From positions 1 through 64,000 of the forward strand of contig JAKPPU010000170.1 in NCBI GenBank assembly GCA_029547185.1: a stretch of 64,000 bases of DNA, written 5' to 3'. The position numbers were made by a program, and so were the translations under genes. This stretch comes from Deltaproteobacteria bacterium (GTDB taxonomy: Bacteria > Desulfobacterota > Desulfomonilia > UBA1062). Below are positions 27,181 through 36,058 of the stretch, piece after piece. The notes under the pieces were generated by a model. That model made no database searches and was not told the DNA's origin. It saw only the letters and a list, made by a program, of their open reading frames with translations. Positions within the stretch are counted from its first letter, which is position 1. Every line of letters starts with the position of its first letter.

Positions 27181-27196
27181 TTTATGACCACCCCTC
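27177..27196 (-). repeat. IS right terminal inverted repeat
   Basis: Exact reverse complement of the 20-base left end; it overlaps the last codons of the transposase gene (stop at 27178-27180). Confidence 0.9.
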
Positions 27197-27204
27197 AATT
27201 ATAT
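27197..27204 (+). repeat. Target-site duplication, right copy
   Basis: AATTATAT, identical to 26071-26078. Confidence 0.85.
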
Positions 27205-27278
27205 AGTAGAATTATTGTTTGTTGTTCCGGTCACTGCGGAATTCGGTTTCAGGCTTGGATGCAGGGGGAGCAATTGAT

Positions 27279-30080
27279 ATGGCTCGTAAGCTGAGGAAGA
27301 CAGGCATCGACGTTGTCGGGCGCGTTCCCTGGGGGACGCATTTCTGCCAGTTCTATCAGACCAGGGAAGACCTGATGGAGATCCTGGTTCCCTACTTCAT
27401 TGCCGGTCTCGAGAACAACGAGCTCTGCATGTGGGTCACGTCATCCCTCCTCTCCGAGCGCGATGCCCTGGAAGCCCTGCGTAAGGCATTTCCCGAGACC
27501 AGCCGGTGCCTGGACAGGGGCCGGATCGAGATCGTCTCCTCTATCGACTGGTATCTCGAAAAGGGCATCTTCGATTCGGGAAAGGTCCTCCAGGATTGGA
27601 CCGGCAGGCTGGAGACGGCCATAAGACTCGGCTTCGAAGGACTGAGGCTGGCCGGGGACACCTTCTGGATCGAGAAGAAGGACTGGAAGAGCTTCATGGA
27701 GTATGAAAAGGAGATCGACAGGGTCATCGACAACAGCCGGATGATCGCCCTGTGCACATATTCCCTCGACAGGTGCAGCGCAGCCGAGGTCATCGATGTG
27801 GTGAGCTGCCACCAGTTCGCCCTGGCAAAGCGCGAGGGCTCATGGGAGTTGATCGAGAACTCGAAGCGAAAGAAGGTTCTCGAGTCTCTCAGGCAGAACG
27901 AAGAGGCCCTCAATCAGGCGTGCAGGGATGCCCTGAACGAGAAGAACCGTCTCGAGGCAGTCATGGAGGCCCTTCCCGTGGGAGTTGCCATCCTTGACGG
28001 GAGGGGCGGAAATGTCCTTTCGAACAGCATGTTCGAAAAGATCTGGGGCGGTCCCAGGCCCGCGGCGCGGGACGTCGGCGATTATGCCGCCTACAAGGCA
28101 TGGTGGGCGGAAACGGGCGAGCCTGTCCGGCCCGAGGAGTGGGCTTCGGCAAGGGCCGTTCAGAAGGGGGAGACCGTCATCGGGCAGCTTATCGATATCG
28201 AGGGGTTCGACGGCGTGCACAGGACGGTCATCAACAGCGCTGCTCCCGTGCTGGACGCCGAGAGGAACATCGTGGGCTCTGCCGTTGCGATGCAGGACGT
28301 CACGCTCAAGCGGCAGGCCGAGCAGGAGCTCAAGAAGCTCTACCGGACGCTCCATGCCCTGAACGAAAGCAACCAGGCCATGATGCGGGCCAGGGACGAA
28401 TCGACGTTCCTGCAGGATGTATGCAGGATCATAGCGCAGGACTGCGGATATTCCATGGTCTGGATCGGCTATGCCGATGAAGGCGAGGGCAAGCCCATCA
28501 TCCCTGTCGCTCATGCAGGATTCGGACGGAGATATCTCGATAAGCTGAACCTCACCTGGGCGGATACCGAGAGAGGGAGGGGGCCGACAGGCACGGCAAT
28601 CCGGACGGGAAGGCCGGTCCTCTGCCGGAACATGCTGGTCGATCCCAATTTCGCCCCGTGGCGTGAGGAGGCCCTGAAGCACGGATATGCCTCCTCGCTG
28701 GCCGTGCCCCTGATCTGGGGAGGCAAGGCCTTCGGGGCCATAACCGTCTATGTAAAAGAGGTCGACTATTTTTCCGAAGACGAGGTGAAGCTGCTTGCCG
28801 AGCTGGCCGGAGACCTTTCCTACGGAATAACCATGATCAGGCTCAATGCGGCGAACGCCCGGGCCGAAGAAGAGCTGCGCCGGCACCGCGACCACCTCGA
28901 AGAGCTCGTGAAAGAGCGCACGGCCGAGCTCGAAGAGGAGATCGCCCGGAGGGAAAAGGCGCAGGACGCCCTCGCGGTAAGCGAGGCGCTCCTGAGAAGG
29001 GCGCAGGAGGTGGCCGTCATCGGGAGCTGGTGTCTGGACATCCCCGGAGGCACCCTCTCGTGGTCGGACGGGGTCTATGATATCTTCGGGCTGCCTCGGG
29101 GGACGCAGATGAATTACGAGAAGTTCCTGGACCTCGTTCATCAGGACGACCTCGAGTATGTGGACAGGAGCTGGAAGGCGGCACTGACAGGAGGCGCCTA
29201 TGACATCGAGCACCGCATTATCGTGAACGGTGCCCTGAAGTGGGTGCGGGAAAAGGCCGAGGTGGATTTTTCGGAAGACGGGACACCGCTGCGCGGGATA
29301 GGAATCGTGCAGGACATCACTCCGCGCAAGATCGCCGAGGAAGAGCAGCACAAGCTTCGCCAGTCGCTGGCCCACGTCTCCCGGGTGGCGACCGTGGGTG
29401 AGCTCACCACGGCGCTGGCCCACGAGATCAACCAGCCCCTGGCGGCGATCCTCGCGAATGCCCAGGCGGCGCGGCATATCGTCGAGGAAGAAAAGCCGGA
29501 CATCCAGGAGCTCAAAGAGGCCCTCGACGACATCATCAACGACGACAAGCGCGCCCGGGAGGTGATCAGGCGGATCCGCTCCCTGCTTCGGAAGGACGTC
29601 TCGCTGCCCGAGCTCGTGGACATCAACACGGTGATCCAGGAATCCGTGAAGCTGATCGAGAGGGAATCGATTTTGAAGGGCATACCCATCAGGCTGAATC
29701 TCGAAGGCTCGGTGCCGCAGGTGGAGGCCGACCCGATTCAGATAGGACAGGTCGTGATCAATCTCATCGTCAATGCGATCGAGGCGATGGGGGATGACTC
29801 GGGTGCGATGCGGCTCATTACCGTCCACAGCCGGATGACCGACGAGGGGGAGGTCGTGGTTTCGGTCCACGACACCGGAAAGGGAATCGACGAGAAGTCG
29901 TCCCGCCTCCTGTTCGAGCCGTTCTTCACGACAAAGGCCCACGGGCTGGGATTGGGGCTGTCCATCAGCCGCTCCATCGTCGAGGCGCACGGCGGCAAGC
30001 TGTCAGCCTTGCCGAACCAGGGCCGCGGCGCCACGTTCTCCTTCAGGCTGCCCACAGGGGGGCAGCAGAGGACAGCATGA
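27279..30080 (+). CDS. Sensor histidine kinase with MEDS, PAS and GAF domains (FixL/TodS-like)
   Basis: 933 residues; ATG 27279 has GGGGGAG upstream. An N-terminal MEDS domain ([21 protein letters not shown]...NELCMWVTS, about 10-180) is followed by a coiled coil and PAS (about 220-340). A GAF domain (about 355-520), a second coiled coil and another PAS with PAC (about 590-700) come next. HisKA has the His in [16 protein letters not shown]; HATPase has [17 protein letters not shown] and GLGLGLSIS. No membrane segment, so it senses in the cytoplasm. The FixJ-type regulator gene overlaps its stop by ATGA. The insertion sequence ends 82 bases before its start and probably separates it from its original promoter. 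Confidence 0.9.
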   Translation: MARKLRKTGIDVVGRVPWGTHFCQFYQTREDLMEILVPYFIAGLENNELCMWVTSSLLSERDALEALRKAFPETSRCLDRGRIEIVSSIDWYLEKGIFDSGKVLQDWTGRLETAIRLGFEGLRLAGDTFWIEKKDWKSFMEYEKEIDRVIDNSRMIALCTYSLDRCSAAEVIDVVSCHQFALAKREGSWELIENSKRKKVLESLRQNEEALNQACRDALNEKNRLEAVMEALPVGVAILDGRGGNVLSNSMFEKIWGGPRPAARDVGDYAAYKAWWAETGEPVRPEEWASARAVQKGETVIGQLIDIEGFDGVHRTVINSAAPVLDAERNIVGSAVAMQDVTLKRQAEQELKKLYRTLHALNESNQAMMRARDESTFLQDVCRIIAQDCGYSMVWIGYADEGEGKPIIPVAHAGFGRRYLDKLNLTWADTERGRGPTGTAIRTGRPVLCRNMLVDPNFAPWREEALKHGYASSLAVPLIWGGKAFGAITVYVKEVDYFSEDEVKLLAELAGDLSYGITMIRLNAANARAEEELRRHRDHLEELVKERTAELEEEIARREKAQDALAVSEALLRRAQEVAVIGSWCLDIPGGTLSWSDGVYDIFGLPRGTQMNYEKFLDLVHQDDLEYVDRSWKAALTGGAYDIEHRIIVNGALKWVREKAEVDFSEDGTPLRGIGIVQDITPRKIAEEEQHKLRQSLAHVSRVATVGELTTALAHEINQPLAAILANAQAARHIVEEEKPDIQELKEALDDIINDDKRAREVIRRIRSLLRKDVSLPELVDINTVIQESVKLIERESILKGIPIRLNLEGSVPQVEADPIQIGQVVINLIVNAIEAMGDDSGAMRLITVHSRMTDEGEVVVSVHDTGKGIDEKSSRLLFEPFFTTKAHGLGLGLSISRSIVEAHGGKLSALPNQGRGATFSFRLPTGGQQRTA

Positions 30081-30703
30081 TGAAAGAGCTCGAACCCGAA
30101 GTCCTGATCATCGATGACGATCCCTCTCTGCGTGGCGCCATCGAAAGGCTTCTCCGGGCCACAGGCTTCAAGACCCGCACCTTTTCGTCGGCAGACGAGT
30201 TTCTCCGCACCGATTTCGGACCCGGCAGGGTGGGCTGTCTCGTGCTCGACGTCAGGATGCCGGGAATGAGCGGGATAGATCTCCAGGAAGAGCTCCTCAA
30301 GCGGGACCTGGCATTGCCCATCGTCTTCATAACCGGCCACGGCACCGTCCCCATGAGCGTCAAGGCCATGAAGTACGGGGCAGTCGATTTTCTCGAAAAG
30401 CCGTTCGACGAGGAGGATCTGCTCCAGGCGATTTCCCGCGCCCTCGAGAAGGGGAAAAAGAACATCGAGCAGCAGAGCGAGTCGCGAAGCCTCCTGCAGC
30501 GCTTCGGGACACTGACCCCGCGCGAGCAGGAGGTCTTCACCCTCGTGGTTTCAGGCATGCTCAACAAGCAGGTGGCGGCCGAGCTCGGGACCTCGGAGAA
30601 GACCATCAAGGTGCACCGTGCCAGGGTGATGGAAAAGATGCAGGCAGAGTCCCTCGCCGACCTGGTCCGCATGGCGGAAAAACTCAAGGCTTCTTCGAAC
30701 TGA
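30077..30703 (+). CDS. FixJ-family response regulator (receiver plus LuxR-type DNA-binding domain)
   Basis: 208 residues. Receiver domain with DDD near residue 13, phospho-Asp in [13 protein letters not shown] and Lys in FLEKPFDE. The LuxR helix-turn-helix is [43 protein letters not shown]. Its ATG overlaps the kinase stop (ATGA), so the two are a cognate pair. The HTH keeps the EKTxK pattern seen in NarL/FixJ proteins such as DosR. Box-like palindromes GGACTAAAGTCC and GGACCAAGGTCC lie 0.5 kb downstream before the sigma-factor gene and are candidate targets. Confidence 0.92.
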   Translation: MMKELEPEVLIIDDDPSLRGAIERLLRATGFKTRTFSSADEFLRTDFGPGRVGCLVLDVRMPGMSGIDLQEELLKRDLALPIVFITGHGTVPMSVKAMKYGAVDFLEKPFDEEDLLQAISRALEKGKKNIEQQSESRSLLQRFGTLTPREQEVFTLVVSGMLNKQVAAELGTSEKTIKVHRARVMEKMQAESLADLVRMAEKLKASSN

Positions 30704-30811
30704 CGTTTCGTGAAAAATATCGGGGTGCCATTGCTTTTCTCCCGGGTTCCTCTATCTAAAAGCTAGCGAGAATTTCGATAGAGCAAATCGGTATATTTCT
30801 CGGAGCGAAAC

Positions 30812-31186
30812 TTGAATCGGAAAGAACGGACCATTTTCATCGTTGACGACGACAGCTCTCTCTGCCGTGCCTTGGGACGCCTGATGAAGTCTGCCGGATA
30901 CCGGAACGTGCACAAGTTCACCTCTGCCGAGGAATTCCTGAGCTCTGTCCCGTTCGAGAGCCCGTCGCTTCTGATCCTCGACCTGCAGCTCCCCGGCATG
31001 AGCGGCGTCGATCTACTGAAATACCTGCGCGTATACGGCATCTCTCTTCCCATCGTGCTGATCTCGGCACACGACGAGGAGCTGGCCCGCGCCAAGAGCA
31101 TGAAGAACCCCGCCCTGTCGTTCCTCCACAAACCCTTCGACGAGAAGGAGCTCCTCTCGGTCATCCATTCACTGATCCCTGAATAA
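30812..31186 (+). CDS. Stand-alone response-regulator receiver domain
   Basis: 124 residues, receiver only. A TTG start at 30812 follows GGAG by six bases; no other start gives the full domain. DDDSSLCRAL, phospho-Asp in LLILDLQLPGMSG, Thr/Ser in VLISAHDEE and Lys in FLHKPFDEKE are all present. It resembles the receiver of FixJ-type regulators without the DNA-binding part. It could act as a phosphate sink or relay for the kinase upstream. Confidence 0.85.
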   Translation: MNRKERTIFIVDDDSSLCRALGRLMKSAGYRNVHKFTSAEEFLSSVPFESPSLLILDLQLPGMSGVDLLKYLRVYGISLPIVLISAHDEELARAKSMKNPALSFLHKPFDEKELLSVIHSLIPE

Positions 31187-31213
31187 GGGCTATCTTGCCC
31201 GGCCCGGCATGTA

Positions 31214-31241
31214 GGACTAAAGTCCAATGGACCAAGGTCCA
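31214..31241. promoter_or_regulatory. Two DosR-box-like palindromes upstream of the sigma-factor gene
   Basis: GGACTAAAGTCC (31214-31225) and TGGACCAAGGTCCA (31228-31241) are both perfect palindromes with AA centres, 15 bases centre to centre. The first matches the core GGACTWWAGTCC of the site bound by the NarL/FixJ regulator DosR/DevR. They lie 62-89 bases before the sigma-factor ATG and downstream of a FixJ-type regulator gene. Binding by that regulator is inference. Confidence 0.55.
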
Positions 31242-31302
31242 ATTTATGTCTCCCGAAATCCCGGATATACAGATGTCATACTGATCATGAGAGGAGGAAG
31301 AC

Positions 31303-32064
31303 ATGAGGAGGAAGAACCTGCCGTATGAGCTTTCACTGTATGCAAAGAGGGTGAATGAGTTCGAATATCTGCATCTTGAAGAAGAGCTCGAGCTTGCCAG
31401 ACGATACAGGAGCGGCGACCTCGAGGCCGGCCGGACACTCATAAGCGCGAATCTCCGTTTTGCCCTCAAGATCAGCAGCTACTACTTCCAGAGCGGCCAC
31501 AACCCCATGGAGATCGTCCAGGAGGGCAACATGGGCCTCATGAAGGCGCTCGAGAAGTTCGATCCGGACAGAGGCTTCAAGTTCTTCAGCTATGCCATCT
31601 GGTGGGTCCATGCCTGCATCAGGGAGTTCATCTACAAAGACTCGAAGAAGGCGCTCGGGTTTGCATCGGGCCTTTTCCCCCTCGATTCGGCCCTGTCGGA
31701 CGATTCGGACGAGTGCTTCGTCGACAGCATCCAGGACGATTCTCCCGGCCAGGAAGAGCTGTTTTTCTCAAGCCAGAAGCGGGAGCTCCTCCTTAAATTC
31801 CTTTCTCCCGACCACCGGCTCCTGACAGACCGCGAGAAGTACATCCTCAAGAGGCGATACTTCGAGGAGCCGACGCCGACCCTGAGGCAGATCGCCAAGA
31901 AGCTGAAGATCACCAAGGAGAGGGTCAGGCAGCTCCAGATCAAGTCCCTCGATATCATACACGACTACATGGTCAAGGAGCACTCCATGAGAAGGGATGA
32001 TTTCATGGGCACGGACCATGACCCGATGCTGGGGATCGGGGTGTTCTCAGCCCTGAGGGCATGA
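31303..32064 (+). CDS. RNA polymerase sigma factor, RpoH-like
   Basis: 253 residues; ATG 31303 follows GAGGAGGAAG. Region 2 is clear (LISANLRFALKISSYYFQ, NPMEIVQEGNMGLMKALEKFDPDRGFKFFSYAIWWVHACIREFI). Region 4 has a helix-turn-helix (LTDREKYILKRRYF, TLRQIAKKLKITKERVRQLQIKSL). The short N-terminus lacks region 1.1, so it is an alternative sigma, closest in form to heat-shock sigma-32. Regions 3/4 are linked by an acidic stretch (DDSDECFVDSIQDDS). Position after a kinase/regulator/receiver set suggests its transcription is signal-controlled. Confidence 0.9.
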   Translation: MRRKNLPYELSLYAKRVNEFEYLHLEEELELARRYRSGDLEAGRTLISANLRFALKISSYYFQSGHNPMEIVQEGNMGLMKALEKFDPDRGFKFFSYAIWWVHACIREFIYKDSKKALGFASGLFPLDSALSDDSDECFVDSIQDDSPGQEELFFSSQKRELLLKFLSPDHRLLTDREKYILKRRYFEEPTPTLRQIAKKLKITKERVRQLQIKSLDIIHDYMVKEHSMRRDDFMGTDHDPMLGIGVFSALRA

Positions 32065-32268
32065 CCTTTCATAGATGTTCTGGTTTCGGGCGCCCTGGAG
32101 CGACGGGGCGCCCGCCGTCCTGCCCATAGGCGGCAGGGACAATCCCGGCATTGAGCCTTCCCGTACCAATCCTGCCCATTCAGCATTGACAGCGTGGATG
32201 ATGTCACATTATGTATTCCCATCTTGAAGGCTTGCAGAATCGAATACTGGCTTGAGGGGAAGGCATTC

Positions 32269-33159
32269 ATGAACAAGCTTCAACACTGGTTTCTGGCAAC
32301 GAGGCCCTGGTCGTTCACGATGACCGTCATATCGGTGAGCGTGGGCGCTGCGCTCGCAGCCATCGAGGGCGGGATATCCTGGCCTCTCTATTTTCTCACC
32401 GCGCTGGGCGTCGTGCTCATGCACGCGGGCACGAACCTCATGAACGACTACTACGACGTCAGGTACGGGGTCGACACCGAATCGGCGGAGACGGCGAAAT
32501 ACCGCCCGCACATCATCATCCTCGGGGTGGTGCCTGCCCGGCAGGTGCTCTATGCAGCCTTCGGGTCATTTGCCGCAGCGGCTGCCATCGGACTCTATCT
32601 CACCTATACAAGCGGTCCGATGGTGCTCTGGATCGGCGTGATCGGCGTCCTGGCAGGGGTCGGCTACACCGCGCCGCCCATGAAATACAAATACATCGGC
32701 CTGGGCGAGCTCTCGGTGTTTCTCATGTGGGGCCCTCTCATGGTCGAGGGCGCCTACTATGTCCAGAGGCACAGTTTGAGCCTCGACGCACTCCTCGTCT
32801 CGATCCCCTTCGGCACTCTCGTGGCGCTGGTGATCTTTGCAAACAACATCCGCGACATCGAGCACGACAGGAGCCAGCACATCAGGACCGTTGCCATGGC
32901 CCTCGGTCCAAGGCTGGGGATCCACGCCTACCTGCTGCTCATGGCTTTCGCCTATGCGGTTACGCTCATCCTGACCCTGACCGGCGTGCTCACGCCGTGG
33001 GGGCTCCTCGTATTTCTGTCCCTGCCGGTCGCGATCAAGCTCCTTCGTCAGATGGAGGCGTGCGTCCCGTCGGATGCCGATGCCCGGACAGCCCAGCTCG
33101 ACACGGCGTTCGGCCTTCTCCTCGTGGCAGGTCTCGTGATTCAGGGTCTCGCCGGATGA
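32269..33159 (+). CDS. menA: UbiA-family prenyltransferase, MenA-like
   Basis: 296 residues; start at ATG 32269 after GAGGGGAAGG. Eight or nine hydrophobic segments. Both Asp-rich metal/prenyl-diphosphate motifs are present: NLMNDYYDVRYGVDTE (about residues 44-59) and NNIRDIEHDRSQ (about 187-198). RPWSFTMTVISVSVG at the N-terminus is typical of 1,4-dihydroxy-2-naphthoate prenyltransferase. It would attach the polyprenyl tail in menaquinone synthesis at the membrane. No other menaquinone genes are adjacent, so another UbiA acceptor remains possible. Its stop overlaps the next gene. Confidence 0.8.
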   Translation: MNKLQHWFLATRPWSFTMTVISVSVGAALAAIEGGISWPLYFLTALGVVLMHAGTNLMNDYYDVRYGVDTESAETAKYRPHIIILGVVPARQVLYAAFGSFAAAAAIGLYLTYTSGPMVLWIGVIGVLAGVGYTAPPMKYKYIGLGELSVFLMWGPLMVEGAYYVQRHSLSLDALLVSIPFGTLVALVIFANNIRDIEHDRSQHIRTVAMALGPRLGIHAYLLLMAFAYAVTLILTLTGVLTPWGLLVFLSLPVAIKLLRQMEACVPSDADARTAQLDTAFGLLLVAGLVIQGLAG

Positions 33160-33782
33160 GGCGGTCCGGGTTCGATTCGAGGCTCGTCGGGTTGACGGTC
33201 CTCCTCGCCTTTGGGCTGTGGTTCGTCACCTTTTATCTGGGGTGGCTCAACTTCTGGGTGAAGATATCCTTTTCCGCAGGTCTGCTCGCGACACTGGCCG
33301 TCTCTGCCGGCGCCATCCGCAACAACAGGCTTCTCTTCGACCGGACAGCGGTCATCCAGGGGATCGTCTCGGCAGCGGTTCTGTACCTCATCTTCTGGAT
33401 GGGCAACGCGGTATCGTCGTGGATCTTTCCCTTCGCTGCAGGCCAGGTAGGCGCGATCTACGGCAAGGGGCAGGGGTTTCCGACCATTGTCGTCTTCTTC
33501 CTCCTCCTGCTCGTGACCGGGCCGTGCGAAGAGATCTACTGGCGGGGCTTTCTGCAGAAGAGCCTCATGAGCCGCTACGGAAAGACGGTCGGCTGGCTCG
33601 CCGCCACGGCGATCTATACCGGGGTGCACATCTGGTCGCTCAACTTCATGCTCATCGGCGCAGCAGCCGTGGGCGGCGCGTTCTGGGGGTTCCTCTACAT
33701 GAAGCTCGGCCGCCTCGACTCGCTCATCATCTGCCATTCGCTCTGGAGCGCCTTCATCTTCGCCGTCGTGCCGATCTCATGA
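33156..33782 (+). CDS. CPBP-family intramembrane metalloprotease homologue
   Basis: 208 residues, starting at an ATGA overlap with the prenyltransferase. Membrane segments throughout. The CPBP/Rce1 motifs are present: EEIYWRGFLQKSL (EExxxR), a His in IYTGVHIWSLNF, and the C-terminal His in SLIICHSLWSAF. The family includes CAAX prenyl proteases and bacteriocin-immunity proteins. Coupling to a prenyltransferase gene is a common arrangement but no substrate is evident. Confidence 0.85.
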   Translation: MRRSGFDSRLVGLTVLLAFGLWFVTFYLGWLNFWVKISFSAGLLATLAVSAGAIRNNRLLFDRTAVIQGIVSAAVLYLIFWMGNAVSSWIFPFAAGQVGAIYGKGQGFPTIVVFFLLLLVTGPCEEIYWRGFLQKSLMSRYGKTVGWLAATAIYTGVHIWSLNFMLIGAAAVGGAFWGFLYMKLGRLDSLIICHSLWSAFIFAVVPIS

Positions 33783-33870
33783 GGCCGCGCAGGCCTTCGA
33801 GGGCGAGCATGATACCTCCTCGTGTGAAAGAATTCAATAACAGCAATTGCTGAAATACGATTGCGATCTC

Positions 33871-34404
33871 CTATCTCGGTCCGGCAGACACCTGGATGTC
33901 GACGTTCACCTGGTTTCCCACGTCCTCGAGGGCCGATCTCCATTTCTTGCCGGGCAGCTCGGGCGGCACCAGGACGAGGGCGGACATGGAGAACAGGGGC
34001 GCTCCGCTCACGGGCGCCCGGGTCGTCACCGTGTCCATGGATTCGATATTGATGCCGAACTGCGAGAGGGTGTGGGCGATCTCGTGGATGATGCCCTCGT
34101 GGTCGGCGCCGTAGACCTCGATCTGGTACGGCAGCCAGCCGACGTGGGACTCGGCGTGGGTCTGGCCGGTGGGGCTGGTCGTGACCGTGTATCCCCGGCC
34201 TGTCAGGCTCTGTACGCTTCTGCCGAGGTCGGCGAGCTTTTCCTGCGGCATGGAGACCAGCATGAGGACGGCGAACTCTCCGCCCAGCCTGGCCATGCGG
34301 CTCGTCTCAACATTGCCGCCGAGATCGAGGAGCAGCTTCGTGATCTCTTTGACGACCCCTGCCCGGTCCGGACCGGTGAGGGTGAAAACAATGTTCGTAC
34401 GCAT
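33871..34404 (-). CDS. Double ACT-domain regulator (GcvR-like)
   Basis: 177 residues with two ACT domains. The first runs from VFTLTGPDRAGVVKEITKLLLDLGGNVETSRMARLGGEF. The second is QIEVYGADHEGIIHEIAHTLSQFGINIESMDTVTTRAP. GcvR-type proteins respond to glycine and act by protein contact rather than by binding DNA; others are amino-acid sensors. No glycine-cleavage gene is in the window. It is convergent with the CPBP gene. Confidence 0.85.
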   Translation of the reverse strand: MRTNIVFTLTGPDRAGVVKEITKLLLDLGGNVETSRMARLGGEFAVLMLVSMPQEKLADLGRSVQSLTGRGYTVTTSPTGQTHAESHVGWLPYQIEVYGADHEGIIHEIAHTLSQFGINIESMDTVTTRAPVSGAPLFSMSALVLVPPELPGKKWRSALEDVGNQVNVDIQVSAGPR

Positions 34405-34737
34405 ACGGAACTATCCTTTCGAGACCATAGTATATTGTACGTCATTGCTTCCACTCTTTCCAGATACGTCGGATTTAAGGCAGGGAGCCGATTTGCAGCA
34501 GGCAGACGGTCCGCACGTTGAGCGGAGAGCTGCTGATTTCAGATGGCCGTTACCATGTGAAAGCCGGGCGGATTTGCACAAGAACATAAAAACGCCCCCC
34601 TACCTGGGCGAGAGGAGAGGGGCGAAAAAAGAGTATTGGAACTGTCGAAGTTTCCACAACTAGCACTTAAGGAGGGGCCTGTCAATATGCCAGTGAAGGC
34701 AAGATCGATCTGCTGTCCGGACGTTATGGCGGGAAGC

Positions 34738-34760
34738 GCCTGCAGAGCGTCTCTGCAGGC
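34738..34760. repeat. Perfect inverted repeat (10-base arms, 3-base loop)
   Basis: GCCTGCAGAG and CTCTGCAGGC around CGT. No T-tract follows (CTTTCCC), so it is not a standard terminator. Confidence 0.7.
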
Positions 34761-34910
34761 CTTTCCCGGGCGGCCCGCTTTGCATCTCGGATCCGGGCGA
34801 TCATGATGTGCGGCAGGCTTCCGACCCTGAGTCCGTCTGTGCGGCCGAAGCATTCTCTCCGCCGATGGTGGGCAGGGCCACCGGGTCGTCGAGAACCTTG
34901 GGGTCGTCAA

Positions 34911-34944
34911 GCGTCGCAGTGAAGCGCGCGCTTTACTGCGACGC
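34911..34944. repeat. 34-base palindrome
   Basis: Arms GCGTCGCAGTGAAGCGC and GCGCTTTACTGCGACGC pair over all 17 positions with one G.T wobble and no loop, enough to form a cruciform or an RNA hairpin. It lies 165 bases before the selenoprotein start. Confidence 0.75.
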
Positions 34945-35108
34945 GCTGTGCCGCGGCGCTCGAACGGTTTCCCTTCACGGACCAGTCCCATTTCGAGACC
35001 GACGGCATGAGCGAGCCCGGCCTCTTGAAATGCCGCAGCTTCTTTTTACTTTTTCTGTATACCTCTTTTCATTTCCCGGTAAATTCAAATGCGCGAACCG
35101 GAGGACCT

Positions 35109-35978
35109 ATGGAACAGAGCAATACCGTGAACGAAGTGTTCGAAAACAAGCTGGACCGTCTTCCTGCTGCAGAATACAACTACGATCGCTACACCAGGGA
35201 GGATGCGATGATGGACATGAGGGGCACCCTCTCCGCGCGGGGGATCGGGCCCGGATGCCTCGCACCCGATTTCGAGCTCGAAGACACAGACGGAGGCAGG
35301 GTGAGGCTGAGCGACCTCAGGGGCAGGCCGGTAATCCTGCGCTTCGGAAACATCAGTTGACCTGCCACCATCGGCTCGGTCGAGCCGTTCAAGAAGCTCT
35401 TCCAGACGTGGGCAGACCAGGTGCACTTTCTCGACATCTTCGTGCGCCAGGCCCACCCGGGACCCATGGTCCCGCCATACACGTCCTACGAGCAGAAGAT
35501 GAGCGATGCAAAGATCTACAAGGAATCCGAAGAGATCCCCTGGCAGGTGCTGGTGGACGACCTCGAAGGCCGGGTGCACCAGGTATACGGAACCCTTCCG
35601 AACCCGACGTACGTGCTGACCGGTGAAGGCCGCATAGCGTTCTATGACGTGTGGTCGCACGCGCCCACGGTCTTCCGCACCCTCGAAGACATGATGGGAC
35701 CGGGCGGCGCCTGCGTGGTCCGGGGAGGCATCGACAGGATGCCTCACGCGATAGCCTCGATGGCGAACGGATGGCCCGCTCTGGAGCGCGGGCTTCCGCA
35801 GAGCTATTCCGATCTCGAGAAGGTCATGCCGGGGCTGGCAGCAGGCATCAAGTACGGCTACAGGCTCAAGCCCGTACTCGCTCCCCTTGCGCTGCGCGCA
35901 AAGCCGTTCCCCATAACATCAAAGGGGACGGCTCTCGGCGCAGGCGTCTACCTGGGTGCAAAGATCCTCTCACGCTGA
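35109..35978 (+). CDS. Selenocysteine-containing deiodinase-like thioredoxin-fold protein (in-frame UGA)
   Basis: 289 residues if the in-frame TGA at 35358-35360 is read as selenocysteine (residue 84). ATG 35109 follows GGAGG. The N-terminal half is a redoxin start (CLAPDFELEDTDGGRVRLSDLRGRPVILRFGNIS). Right after the TGA the same frame stays open for 205 codons (PATIGSVEPFKKLFQTW, then FLDIFVRQAHPGP). This matches the iodothyronine deiodinase family pattern, in which NFGS-x-T-U-PP is followed by an I-x-EAHP segment. A hairpin CGGCTC-GGTC-GAGCCG begins 11 bases past the TGA, the bacterial SECIS arrangement. The C-terminal 120 residues (DRMPHAIASMANGWPAL... GAGVYLGAKILSR) extend beyond the fold. 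A probable redox enzyme; substrate unknown. Automatic annotation would split it or call it a pseudogene. Confidence 0.85.
35358..35387 (+). promoter_or_regulatory. Bacterial SECIS element (UGA plus hairpin)
   Basis: TGA at 35358-35360; stem CGGCTC (35372-35377), loop GGTC (35378-35381), stem GAGCCG (35382-35387). The loop starts 17 bases after the TGA. In the well-studied E. coli fdhF element the same GGUC loop follows its UGA at about 18 bases. SelB recognises such a loop with a guanine pair. Confidence 0.8.
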
Positions 35979-36058
35979 GGGGGTCACGGATTTATCAGCA
36001 GTAAACGGGAGTGATGACGGCAGCAGGCTGCTTCCTTGCCGGAGGGCATCATGCCGCA

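Larger units (their letters stand above)
26079..27196 (+). mobile_element. Insertion sequence, 1118 bp, single DDE transposase
   Basis: Complete element: 20-base perfect terminal inverted repeats (GAGGGGTGGTCATAAATCAG at 26079-26098 and its complement at 27177-27196), one transposase gene and a direct 8-base target duplication AATTATAT on both sides. The intact ends, matching duplication and open transposase frame suggest a recent insertion. The transposase is IS4/IS5-superfamily-like; the 8-base duplication is longer than the 4 bases usual for typical IS5, so the exact family is left open. It sits between the flavodiiron gene (starts 25900, minus) and the sensor kinase (starts 27279). Confidence 0.93.
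34405..35108. other. Long non-coding region with three strong hairpins
   Basis: About 700 bases with no convincing gene. It holds a GC hairpin at 34603-34636 (CGCCCCCC/AGGGGCG arms, A-tracts both sides, so terminator-like on the minus strand). A perfect ten-base stem with a CGT loop is at 34738-34760. A 34-base near-perfect palindrome is at 34911-34944. The last 100 bases are T-rich and lead to the selenoprotein gene. A non-coding RNA or a remnant of a mobile element is possible. Confidence 0.5.

Noticed and set aside
34603-34636. Possible riboswitch
   Set aside because: Only a single hairpin with A-tracts; no conserved aptamer core could be recognised.
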